The notes under the pieces: generated by a model
Seen by the model: the letters and a program-made list of their open reading frames with translations, nothing else
What the model was told of the DNA's origin: nothing
The model's database searches: none
Made by a program: the position numbers and the translations under genes
In this document: positions 33,763-42,844 of the stretch, one piece after another
How positions within the stretch are numbered: the first letter of the stretch is position 1
How the letters are laid out: each line of letters opens with the position of its first letter
Assembly: GCA_022560025.1 (NCBI GenBank)
Contig: JAFISE010000062.1
Location: 62,001 to 126,000, forward strand
Reading direction: 5' to 3'
DNA: 64,000 bases
From: Stagonosporopsis chrysanthemi
Lineage: Eukaryota; Ascomycota; Dothideomycetes; Pleosporales; Didymellaceae

Positions 33763-35630
33763 ATGGCAGCAAATATGGATCCTATTGGTACGACACAGGA
33801 CGATGTGGAAATCAGTCACGAGCCCAAGAGGGAGTTGAGTACCTTCGACGTCGACGAGGATGAGGCCATCCGCAAGGTTGGGGCTGCCACGACTGTCGAC
33901 CCGAACGCGCAGCAGGGTGTCAAGCACGTCGAGGCTGTCACCCTGACTTGGACAAAGACTTCTCTCGCATGTGCCTTTGCATGGTCAGTTCTGCCCGCTG
34001 TGGTACAAAGCACGTCGCTGACAGCTTGATGAAGCATGTGGATGCTATACCTCACCAACGCGTTCCAGTCCTCGATCACCGGCAACCTCACCCCCTACGT
34101 GACCAGTGAATTCGAAGAACACTCTCTCCTGACTGTCATCAACATCGTCTCGAACTCCATGGCCGCCGCTGTGTACATCCCGACCGCCAAAGTGCTCGAT
34201 CTCTGGGGCCGTGCCGAAGGGTTCTGCATCATGGTTGGATTTGCCACCCTCGGACTCATCCTCATGGCTGTTTCCAAAAGCCTATACACCTACTGCGCCG
34301 CCCAAGTCTTCTACACCATCGGGTTTGGTGGCATGACCTACTGTGTGGATGTCATCACGGCCGATGCATCGAGTCTGAAGCATCGAGGACTAGCTTTCGC
34401 CTTCACGTCCTCTCCATACATTATTACTGCTTTTGCTGGCCCAAAGTCTGCTGAAGGGTTCTATAACAACGTCAAGAACTGGCGATGGGGCTTTGGTGCT
34501 TTTGCCATCATTGTGCCGGTTGTGGCGTCGCCACTCTTCCTTATCCTGAAGATCAATCTGAGGAGGGCTAAGCGTGAGGGTGTGCTCGCAAGCGAGAAGA
34601 GCGGTCGCAGCCTCTTCCAGAGCATTGTCTTTTACCTTCGAGAGTTTGATGGTAAGTTTGTCTCTGTACGCAGAATAGCACGGCTGACAGCGATCAAGCA
34701 CCCGGGTCGTTCCTTCTCGCTAGCGGCCTCGTTATCTTTCTCCTTCCCTTCACGCTCGCCGACTCTGCTCCAAATGGTTGGAGCACTGGCTACATCATTG
34801 CCATGCTTGTGGTCGGCTTTGTTCTCCTAGTACTGTTTGGCCTTCACGAGCGCTTCACAGCCCAGGTCCCCTTCCTGCCCTTCGACCTGCTGTTGAACCG
34901 CTCCGTTATTGGTGCTTGTCTGCTCTCATTTACATACCAGATCTCGTATTATGCGTGGAACAGCTACTTCACGTCCTTCCTGCAGGTTGTCAGTAACCTT
35001 ACCCTTGCCGAGGCTGGATATGTTTCGTCCACGTTCGACGTCCTGTCTGGATTCCTGCTACTGTTCTGCGGTTTCATCATCAGTAAAACAGGCCGCTTTA
35101 GGTGGTTGTTATTCATCGCTATCCCTATCTACCTCCTCGGCCAAGGATTGATGATCCACTTCCGCCAGCCTGACACCAGTGTTGGGTACCTAGTCATGTG
35201 CCAGATCTTCATCGCTGTTGGCGGCAGTATCATCATCCTCTGCGAACAGATTGCTGTCATGGCTGCAGCCGATCATCAGCATGTTGCATCTGTACTGGCA
35301 CTACTTAACATCTTTGGATGGCTTGGTGGCGCTGTCGGCAGCACCATCTCAGGCGCCATATGGACCAACTCCTTCCCTCAGGCTTTGGCCAGGCTACTGC
35401 CCGAGGAAGACCTAGAGAACCTAGACTCGATTTACGGTGATCTTACTATGCAGCTGAGCTACGAGAGGGGCACTCCTACGCGTCTTGCGATTGAGCAGGC
35501 TTACGGCATTGCGCAGAAGAGGATGCTGACTGCTGGTACCTGTATCATGTGCCTGACTCTGATCTGGATCGTGATGATCAAGAACTGCAATGTGGCTAAG
35601 ATGCAGCAAACAAAAGGTCGTGTGTTTTAA
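33763..35630 (+). CDS. Siderophore-iron MFS transporter
   Basis: A major facilitator of the siderophore-iron transporter group (Sit1/Arn/MirB type), importing Fe(III)-siderophores across the plasma membrane. Three exons, 33763-33983, 34035-34651 and 34699-35630, with introns of 51 and 47 nt, give 589 aa. After an acidic N-terminal tail, the first helix leads into the signature TNAFQSSITGNLTPYVTSEF. Other family features are GFGGMTYCVDVITADASSLKH split between helices 4 and 5, the ISYYAWNSYFTSFLQVV block of the second half, and a C-terminal extracellular loop before the last helix. About 14 hydrophobic helices are expected. No siderophore synthetase is nearby, so it may serve uptake of foreign siderophores. 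Strong family call; substrate unknown. Confidence 0.92.
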
Positions 35631-35961
35631 GGTATATATTTCTGTATAGTATTCGGAACAGGCTCCGGTGCAGCCTTTTGGGGTGCTCATTACTTGTAGC
35701 CCATGATCATTACCTCAAGTCTGTGAAACTAGCCAGGCATCGTACCAACTATCACGCTGAGAAATGCACTGTAGGTGCAGAAAACACCCCAATCAGCAAC
35801 AAAAGTCCAACAATGCACGGACTGGTTCACGAGGGCCGGCCAGACATTGTGTGCTTACCTAGTACGCAACCTGAACAGTGAATGAAAACACTGCATAACA
35901 ACCAAAATTCCAAGCTCGATCTCTATGTCTGAACTGATCTGAAAGCTTACCCATACGAACC
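35631..35961. other. Short intergenic region
   Basis: 331 nt between tandem genes; nothing recognisable. Confidence 0.5.
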
Positions 35962-36372
35962 ATGCAGTCCACACTCGATCTCACGATATTCGCAGGCCTG
36001 ACCCAAGCCAGCTTCATCACACTCCTACCACCCATTCCACCGCCACTCTCGATACGGGACAAACCACAAAACAGCACCATCATTGCTCCCTCAGGTCCAA
36101 ACTCAACTCGAACAAACCCTGGATCTGAGGTGCACTACACAGACACAGTCGCGTGGCGAGTATACATCGCGTTTCTAGTCCTCGGCATCTTGGTAGCTGT
36201 GCTCATGCCTCTCATTGTCTTTAGCCCCGATATATTGTGTTGGTTCCGTTCGATGCGGGTGAAGAAGCAGACTGAGCAACGGAAGATTGATGTCAAGGCT
36301 GCTACGACGAAGATGCGAGAGATGTTGCAGAAGCCTGAGGGTGCGCATCTGCGTACTGAACGATATGGCTAG
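35962..36372 (+). CDS. Small single-TM protein, 136 aa
   Basis: I do not recognise a family. The intronless ORF encodes a Pro/Ser/Thr-rich N-terminal half with N-glycosylation sequons (NST). One strong TM segment follows at about residues 66-90 (AFLVLGILVAVLMPLIVF). The basic, probably helical tail reads CWFRSMRVKKQTEQRKIDVK. This suggests a type I-like orientation with the basic tail in the cytosol. It sits between the siderophore transporter and pirin, convergent with the latter (stop-to-stop 132 nt). Likely lineage-restricted. It resembles in size and layout the small TM proteins at 48.7-50.6 kb but I see no clear sequence homology. Confidence 0.6.
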   Translation: MQSTLDLTIFAGLTQASFITLLPPIPPPLSIRDKPQNSTIIAPSGPNSTRTNPGSEVHYTDTVAWRVYIAFLVLGILVAVLMPLIVFSPDILCWFRSMRVKKQTEQRKIDVKAATTKMREMLQKPEGAHLRTERYG

Positions 36373-36504
36373 GTGGACGTATAACAAAGTGAGTGGTAGG
36401 CATGTGGTGATGACCAGCAGGTGTTATCTGAGGAACTAAAATGCTTTGTATTCTATTGATAATCACCACCGTTCAAACGCTAAGAGTCTGCTTTTATTGT
36501 GACT

Positions 36505-37506
36505 TCACTGCTCCTCAGGACCCATATCGAACAGCAAGAACTCAGCCGGCTTGTCGCCAACACTCTCAATCTCAATGCTCGAAGGGCCCTTCACATTGTC
36601 AATGTACGCGCCATCGCCCTCCCCAAGTACAGTCTCGCCGATCTTGATCTGTGCACCCCCAGTCTTGGGCTGTGCCCTCTTGCTCATGATGACGTGCGCG
36701 TACAGCTTCCTCAAACCCTCGGCGACAACTTCGTGTGTGACCTTCTTGCCTGGGGAGAGGATACTCGCGTCCATGCTTAGATCTGCCTGTAACCCAATCG
36801 CGTGCTTTCCGTCATCAAGACGGTCTGTGCTCTCCATAATCCTGCATAGTTTGTCTGTCTTCTGTTCGTCGGTGAACTTCTTCGTCTCGTAATGCGGTGC
36901 CAGACCACGCTTGTTAGGCTTGGCCCAGATCTGCAAGAAGTGTACGGAATCGTCTTTGTTCCGATTGTATTCTGAATGCCTTATCCCGGTTCCAGCGCTC
37001 GTGAACTGCACCTCGCCACGCTTGAGATTTTCCAAGTTCCCCATGCTGTCCTTGTGCTCGAGCGTGCCACTGACGATGTAGCTGAAGATTAAGAACTCAG
37101 CGTGTGAATGCGTCCCGAATCCCGTGCCGGCCTTGACTCTGTCCTCGTTGATGACCCTCAGCGGGCCGTACGACTCGTGGCGTGGGTCGTAGTACGAGGC
37201 GAAGGAGAAGGTGTGGTACGTGTACAGCCAGTCGTGGTCGGCGTGGCCGCGGTGCGACCATGGTCGCTTTGTGATCTTCATGCTCGCTGGGACGGTAGTG
37301 GACATTGTGCGAAGGGTTGGGTTGGAGAGGGCGGTAGGTTTGGTGACGATGGAGGAGAGGATGTTGCGAAAGGCGCTCGAGAACGCCAGGGCTATTGCTG
37401 CTAGTGCGACGAGCGCAGTGAATGTCTTTGTAGATATGAAGCTAGTAGATGTCTGCGTAGATGTAGACGTAGATGCGAATTGCTCGGGTAGTGTGGTGTC
37501 TGACAT
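36505..37506 (-). CDS. Pirin-family protein
   Basis: Pirins are bicupin Fe-binding proteins, acting as transcription cofactors or quercetin dioxygenases. The N-terminal cupin has the metal ligands in GFGTHSHAEFLIFSY and the fourth and fifth-strand motif FTSAGTGIRHSEYN. The C-terminal half (GLQADLSMDASIL, KLYAHVIMSK) completes the fold. The ORF is intronless and encodes 333 aa. The first 67 residues are an unusual extension: Ser/Thr-rich, with a hydrophobic stretch at about 29-46 (TALVALAAIALAFSSAF). It could be a membrane anchor or mitochondrial signal. Starting instead at the in-frame ATG at 37305 gives a standard cytosolic/nuclear pirin of 266 aa. Family certain; start uncertain. Confidence 0.9.
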   Translation of the reverse strand: MSDTTLPEQFASTSTSTQTSTSFISTKTFTALVALAAIALAFSSAFRNILSSIVTKPTALSNPTLRTMSTTVPASMKITKRPWSHRGHADHDWLYTYHTFSFASYYDPRHESYGPLRVINEDRVKAGTGFGTHSHAEFLIFSYIVSGTLEHKDSMGNLENLKRGEVQFTSAGTGIRHSEYNRNKDDSVHFLQIWAKPNKRGLAPHYETKKFTDEQKTDKLCRIMESTDRLDDGKHAIGLQADLSMDASILSPGKKVTHEVVAEGLRKLYAHVIMSKRAQPKTGGAQIKIGETVLGEGDGAYIDNVKGPSSIEIESVGDKPAEFLLFDMGPEEQ

Positions 37507-37823
37507 CAGTGACAGGAGAGTCAGTCAGCTCGGCGACACGAGCGATATTTATGTGATTCCTAGTTAGCCAGAGTAGAGGTTAGTGAGGATCTCGAGACGA
37601 TTCTACAGCTAGGCTTGTTCCTTGCCTGCATTTGCAATGGTGAGTAAGGCGTTGCTAAAAGGTCTGGCGAGGTGGGGATCCATTAGCGTCTTCTGTGGCT
37701 TACTGATCGATGACGTTCAAACTGTCAGCGGTCTGTCATTGGCCGTGGTCACCGGGAGCGGGCTAGGGTTTGAGATGTTAACAACATCATGCCGAAGCCA
37801 CGGATTCGCCTGTTCAATGGGAA
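37507..37823. other. Divergent promoter region, possible missed first exon
   Basis: 317 nt. An ATG followed at once by a GTGAGT donor sits at 37637-37645 and might belong to the first exon of the downstream methyltransferase-like gene, but no phase-compatible acceptor could be fixed. Confidence 0.3.
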
Positions 37824-39062
37824 TTGCTTGATCCGGCAAGCAAAAAGAGCTTGCAAACGAGGCTGATTGGATTGCTTGGACAGCCTGCAGCGAGATCAAC
37901 ACTTTCGTTAGTTGGGTACCTGCAAAAGTTGGACGCCATCACCAAACTGAGACGCAGTATGGCTCTCACAAATTTCAATCCAGACTCGTTCCTCGAGAAG
38001 TGGTCGGACGAGGAATACAATCCAACACACAGCGGCAAGCCTCTTGCACGATGTCTAGGCGAAGCCTTCGATATACCACCAACAGACCAATACATTTACC
38101 GCGCCCAAGGCGAAACAACACTGCACATCACCGAGCGAGCCATATCAGGTAAACGCGCCCATGGCATGCACAATTGGTACCACGACGACTCCAGCGTCCC
38201 CATTGAGCCACAGCACCCCTCGCAAGAAGAAGTAGCTGCCTACTCATCTCTCTTCGATCCATCTCTGAACCTCCCCAAAGCCCTCAATGGCTTCAAGTCC
38301 CAGTCCAAGGCCAACACGATCCGCAAACAAGTCGCAGACCACCTCTCCTCACGCTTCCACAACACCACAACCGGATTGCTCCCTGCGAAGAAGGACCGCA
38401 AACACAGAAATCCTTACCTCAGCCTATGGACCTACTCGAGCCAGGAACTTGAATGGGCCGGCCCAATCCCCAGCACCAGCTACACAAAGATCTCGCATCA
38501 CATCCTGCCGCTCTTCTATCACCACTTCGGCTGCATCGTGCCGTCATACGCGGCGCTGCACGTCCTGGCCAAGCTGGCGCAGCCCGCGAAGCCGAGCAAA
38601 GAGGCCGTGCTACCGATTCTGGATGTGGGCAGTGGGAACGGGTATTGGACGTATATGCTACGGCGTTTCCCGCTGCCGACTCCGGAGACGAAGGCGCTGG
38701 ATGTACGGCCGATCGATAGTGGGTTGAGCGAGTATCGCGTTACGTGGGTTAAGGACACCATTAAGATGGATGGGAAGGAGTACTTGCGCCAGAATGCGAA
38801 GGGGAAGGGGGCAATTTTGCTGTTGGTGTACCCGCAAGCGACGGGCGATTTTACGGGGCCCATTTTGAGGCTGTTCGAGGGTGATACAATTGTGGTTGCG
38901 GGCACGCAGAATGAGAACGGGTTCACGGCGTTTCAGGACCAGTGCGTTGATCAGTGGGTGGAGAAGAATCTTAAGGCTTTTGAACTGACGTTGAGGATGC
39001 CCCTTCCAAGTTTTGCGGGCAAGGACGAGGCCTTGTTTGTCTTTCAGAGGAAGAAGGCGTAG
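37824..39062 (+). CDS. Methyltransferase-like conserved fungal protein
   Basis: A protein with a class I SAM-dependent methyltransferase signature: LPILDVGSGNGYWTYMLRR (motif I with GxGxG-like loop), followed by a strand ending KALDVRPIDSG. Its length is 367 aa from the first in-frame ATG at 37959. The open frame continues upstream with protein-like sequence (QTRLIGLLGQPAARSTLSL) but without an ATG before an in-frame stop at 37779. A short upstream exon, probably acceptor at 37797, is therefore likely and the stated start is provisional. The N-terminal half contains HNWYHDD and SLWTYSSQELEWAGP blocks of unknown role. Substrate unknown. It is divergent from pirin. Confidence 0.7.
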   Translation: MLDPASKKSLQTRLIGLLGQPAARSTLSLVGYLQKLDAITKLRRSMALTNFNPDSFLEKWSDEEYNPTHSGKPLARCLGEAFDIPPTDQYIYRAQGETTLHITERAISGKRAHGMHNWYHDDSSVPIEPQHPSQEEVAAYSSLFDPSLNLPKALNGFKSQSKANTIRKQVADHLSSRFHNTTTGLLPAKKDRKHRNPYLSLWTYSSQELEWAGPIPSTSYTKISHHILPLFYHHFGCIVPSYAALHVLAKLAQPAKPSKEAVLPILDVGSGNGYWTYMLRRFPLPTPETKALDVRPIDSGLSEYRVTWVKDTIKMDGKEYLRQNAKGKGAILLLVYPQATGDFTGPILRLFEGDTIVVAGTQNENGFTAFQDQCVDQWVEKNLKAFELTLRMPLPSFAGKDEALFVFQRKKA

Positions 39063-39304
39063 CAGAGTATATTGCAGAGGCATGGACGGTGGACACGTTA
39101 GGTGTTGCCCGGATTACGGCTGGAGCTACATTCAGACATACATGACGCATAGTCATGGAACACCTGAAACTTCACGTAGACAGAGCACTTTGAGCCGGAC
39201 CAGACAAGTGTCATCCACAGGCGAGCGTGGTGTAACATGAACATTCAATTCATTGGCAGCATCCTTGTGCTATCCAGTCTGATAATCAAGTCGCAAAATC
39301 GTAT

Positions 39305-40063
39305 CTACCACTTAGCCTCCTTCCTGGCCAAGAACCCGTTCAGTGTGGCAACAATCTTCTCGAGCGCCGAGAGATACTTCTCAAGCTGCTCCTGGACCTT
39401 GGCTTCGTCGCTGCCCAGCTTGGCATAGAAGTCCTTCCTGTATGGTGTGGCGCTCATGGCGGCGCTGAACAGCGGCTTGACGACGAAGGAGTGATGGGGC
39501 TTGAGGGTGTTGCCGTAGGCGTCGCGGAAGGAGTCGGCAAGCTCCTTGTCGGGGTTGGTGAGGTTGTGGCGGAGGGCTTGGGCGGTGAAATCAAGACCGC
39601 TGTACAATTACACGTTAGTGAAATGGGAAAGTCTCTGATACTAGGGAACGTACCGGTTGAGCCAGACAAGGCCCTCGGTAGCTGTGTGCTTCTTCTCCTT
39701 GAGCTCGTTGAGGACGAGGTCCTGGAGGGTCTCGGAGAGTGTAGGGGCAGCGAGCTGGCGGTCACGAATTTTCTGGAACGGGTCAGCTGCAATGTAAAGA
39801 CTGCTCAGGGGAAAAAGTAGCTCCTACCTTGATGTTGCCGGACATGTCATTCTTGACGGGCTTGAACGCAGCGGAGCCCAGGACATCTGCATTGCCAATC
39901 AGCAAGAGGTCCAGTTCCAAGCTCTGCAATACGACCTACCAAACAGTGTGGTCAGGCTCTCCGCGGCCTCGAGGAACTCGGTGGTGGAGATAGCATTGTC
40001 CTTGGACGCATCAACAGGGACGTCCTCCCAGCTCTTGTTGACGCTATCGAAGAAGGTTGCCAT
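39305..40063 (-). CDS. Glycolipid transfer protein (HET-C2 type)
   Basis: A GLTP-fold protein that moves glycosphingolipids between membranes; the Podospora homolog HET-C2 controls heterokaryon incompatibility. Four exons, 40063-39940, 39886-39828, 39772-39654 and 39599-39305, with introns of 53, 55 and 54 nt, give 198 aa, a normal length. The sugar-binding residues are all present: Asp, Asn and Lys in KNDMSGNIKKI (D55, N59, K62), Trp98 in GLVWLNRGLDF, and His at about 136-137 in KPHHSFVVKPLFSAAM. The start MATFFDSVNKSW is the usual fungal N-terminus. The coding sequence becomes recognisable only when all four exons are joined. Whether it takes part in incompatibility in this species is unknown. 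Confidence 0.94.
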
Positions 40064-40463
40064 GATGATGTCTGGATGTGGATTGAGGGGAGGGTGGTGC
40101 TGTATTCGTTTTCGAGGTACAGGAATCAGAAGTAGGAAGAGAGTGAGAGGGACAGATGTGAGGGAACGAAGCTCTCTGGTCTCGTCTAGCGGTGAGCTTC
40201 GTGGCTTCTGGCGCGAACGTGGGGCTCGTTTCGGCAGGAGGCGCGATAGCGGGGCAGCCAGGGTCTCGCTGCCAGGATGCTGACGCCATCACGCATTGGG
40301 CATGATCGGCGTTCTCGGAGCTTGCGAATGCCCCGGAGCATCTTTAATTCGTTCGGCCTTTGAATGTCCGGGGGAGGATTGGTAGGCTATAACAGATGTA
40401 TATAAAGAGCTCTCGAAGTAGTGATGGACTGAACACGAAGACATCGTATTCACAATCATCGGT

Positions 40464-41567
40464 ATGCCCTCACACATTCGCGAAGTCAGCAAAGTCCATC
40501 GCATCGCCTCTATTCCCGGCGATGGCATCGGTGTGGATGTTACAGAGGCGGCCGTCCAGGTTCTTACCAAGCTCTCAGAAGTCCTGGGAGAATTCCAGTT
40601 CGACTTCACCACATTTGATTGGTCCAGCAAGGCGTATCTCGAGCGTGGCTGGTATATGCCCCCTGACGGCATCGAGCAGCTGAAGAAGTTTGACGCCATC
40701 TACTTTGGTGCTGTTGGCTCGCCAGACGTTCCAGACCACATTTCCCTCTGGAACCTGATCCTTCCCATTCGCAAAGAGCTGAACCAGTATGTCAACAGGC
40801 GCCCGAACCGCATCTTTGAGGGAACCAAAAGCCCGTTGGAAGGCTGTAAGATCGGTGACCTGGACTGGATGTTCATCCGTGAGAACAGTGAGGGGGAGTA
40901 CTCTGGTCAGGGCGGTACTAGCAACGAGAACGCACCCCACGCCATCGCAACCGAGCTTACTGTCTACACCCGCGTAGGCACAGAGCGCATCATGCGCTAC
41001 GCTTTTGAGACTGCGCGCTCTCGGCCGAGAAAGCACCTCATCCTCTGCACAAAGTCAAATGCGATGAGGCACGGTATGGTGTTCTGGGACAAAATCTTCT
41101 ACGAGATCGCGAAAGACTACCCAGACGTAAAGACCGAGAAGATGCTGGTAGACGCCATTACCGTGCGCATGGTCCTGCATCCGAAGTCTATGGACACCGT
41201 TGTGGCAACCAACCTGCACGCTGATATTCTGACCGACCTTGCTGCAGCCTTGTCGGGAGGCATCGGTATCGCGCCGTCCAGCAATCTTGACCCTACACGG
41301 GCCAACCCCTCCATGTTTGAGCCTATCCACGGCTCTGCGCCAGACATTGCTGGAAAGGGCATCGCGAACCCGGTCGGAGCTTTCTGGAGTGCAGCAGAGA
41401 TGGTTCGGTGGGTTGGCGAAGAGAAGGGCGCTGATGCACTCATGAAGGCGGTTGAAAACGTAACAGCGCGGGGTATCAAGACCAAGGATCTAGGTGGCAG
41501 CGAGAACACAAAAGGTGTTACAGAAGCTGTGTGCAAGGAGATCGAGGCGTTGTTCGGAAGTTCCTAG
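40464..41567 (+). CDS. Tartrate/D-malate dehydrogenase-type oxidative decarboxylase
   Basis: A member of the isocitrate/isopropylmalate dehydrogenase superfamily, in the tartrate dehydrogenase/D-malate dehydrogenase branch that oxidises (2R)-hydroxy acids with NAD and Mn. The intronless ORF encodes 367 aa. Signature sites are IASIPGDGIGVDV (nucleotide end), RENSEGEYSGQGG (substrate loop), CTKSNAMRHGMVFWD, and the metal/active-site block NLHADILTDLAAALSGGIG followed by FEPIHGSAPDIAGKGIANP. The insert GEYSGQGG is characteristic of the tartrate branch rather than IDH or LEU2. No mitochondrial presequence is evident. Probable role in tartrate, malate or related C4-acid use. It lies 1.3 kb from IDH2, a distant family relative. 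Confidence 0.88.
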   Translation: MPSHIREVSKVHRIASIPGDGIGVDVTEAAVQVLTKLSEVLGEFQFDFTTFDWSSKAYLERGWYMPPDGIEQLKKFDAIYFGAVGSPDVPDHISLWNLILPIRKELNQYVNRRPNRIFEGTKSPLEGCKIGDLDWMFIRENSEGEYSGQGGTSNENAPHAIATELTVYTRVGTERIMRYAFETARSRPRKHLILCTKSNAMRHGMVFWDKIFYEIAKDYPDVKTEKMLVDAITVRMVLHPKSMDTVVATNLHADILTDLAAALSGGIGIAPSSNLDPTRANPSMFEPIHGSAPDIAGKGIANPVGAFWSAAEMVRWVGEEKGADALMKAVENVTARGIKTKDLGGSENTKGVTEAVCKEIEALFGSS

Positions 41568-41679
41568 ATTTTATTAGTATTACACCTGATGTTCATGATC
41601 ATACACGTACCTGTTCATCCTGCTTCGATGTACATACCTCTTCGTTGATGGGCACATTCTCGCAAAACCGCTTTACTTC

Positions 41680-42555
41680 TCACTCAAGGAACACTTTGGG
41701 TACCTCCGCTTTCCCTGTCAAAACCTTGCTCCTCCCTCTCTTCTCGCGCTCATCCCCAACATCCCTCCAGTCGAACCAGCCTCTCCAGATCTTGACCGCC
41801 CTCCCCTCGATCATCCCCTTAGCAAGAGGTCCAAAATCTCTACTGTCGAAGCTATTCCGCCAATTGTCCCCCTCAACCCAGACATGCCCATACGGCACCA
41901 CAACTCTACCGACAGCAAATTCATCCACACTCCCACCAACCGCATCTTGATCGGCCTCCGGAAGCCCATCGAACCCAAGCGCACGCTCCGTTCTCACAAT
42001 CGCAGAATCAACAGCATATCCCCGCTTAGGATACACGATATCGCCCGGCAACGCAACGATTCTTTTGATACTGATCTCCTCTGGCTTGTGGGGTTTCCAG
42101 AACGTGACAATGTCACCCCTGCGCACGCCCTCGCCCTCTTTCTGCTCGCTGTCCTGGACGAACACGCGGCCGTCTTGATATTGCATTTTCGGCGGTCGCT
42201 CGCGCACAGGGGCTATGACAACCCAGTCTTCAACGCCGGTCTCGTGGACCGTGGGCGAGAGCGTGGGTGACATGGACGAGCCGCGGATAACGTCGATGCG
42301 GAGTAGGTTATCGCGAATGAAGGTTATGGCGCAGAGGCCGGCGATGACGTTGGTGCTCCATGCTAAGATTCGAGCGGTGCGGCGGAGGGAGGGAGATTGG
42401 GTCCAGCTGGTTGGTCGGGAAGGCGGAGGGACTACTGAAGCTGGGTTGTGTGACGAGCGCGGTGGTGCTTGACGTGTGCGGAGAGCGGAAGTGCCCTTGG
42501 GTTTCACGGTAGCATAAGTTCTGATAGCTACTCTAAATGGCGACTGAGGAGGCAT
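41680..42555 (-). CDS. IMP2: Mitochondrial inner membrane protease subunit IMP2
   Basis: An S26-family signal peptidase of the mitochondrial inner membrane that trims intermembrane-space sorting signals. One exon, 291 aa from the ATG at 42555. The N-terminus is basic (a presequence), and a TM helix lies at about residues 63-82 (STNVIAGLCAITFI). The catalytic Ser is in RGSSMSPTLSP and the general-base Lys in SIKRIVALPGDIVYPKRG. The C-terminal box reads GHVWVEGDNWRNSFDSRDFGP, where the N-S-x-DSR-x-FGP pattern separates Imp2 from Imp1. It has a longer insert between these sites than the yeast protein (DGRVFVQDSEQKEGEGV). Confident in the family and good for the Imp2 branch. Confidence 0.9.
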   Translation of the reverse strand: MPPQSPFRVAIRTYATVKPKGTSALRTRQAPPRSSHNPASVVPPPSRPTSWTQSPSLRRTARILAWSTNVIAGLCAITFIRDNLLRIDVIRGSSMSPTLSPTVHETGVEDWVVIAPVRERPPKMQYQDGRVFVQDSEQKEGEGVRRGDIVTFWKPHKPEEISIKRIVALPGDIVYPKRGYAVDSAIVRTERALGFDGLPEADQDAVGGSVDEFAVGRVVVPYGHVWVEGDNWRNSFDSRDFGPLAKGMIEGRAVKIWRGWFDWRDVGDEREKRGRSKVLTGKAEVPKVFLE

Positions 42556-42844
42556 ATCGTGCTCCGCCAACCGGTAAGGTAGGAGGAGCTAAGCTCGCGT
42601 GAAATTAACAAAGTTCGCATTGACGCGCCGTGCACCGAGGTCGACCCATCTGCGTACAAACGGCTAGGGTAGGGTGTCACGTGTAGATGGATTTTGATCA
42701 GATTAGATGCGGAAAAAACCGAATACGGATATCAACTGTCTAGCAGAATCAAACGGCAGCCTTAATGTACAATGACTGGTACATATCCACATATGCAATC
42801 GCTACCATCCCGTCATTCTTAAATGCTCATAAATCACGTCAAGT

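Noticed and set aside
40464..41567. Assignment of this dehydrogenase as LEU2 or IDH1
   Set aside because: The substrate loop RENSEGEYSGQGG and length fit the tartrate/D-malate branch better than isopropylmalate or isocitrate enzymes.
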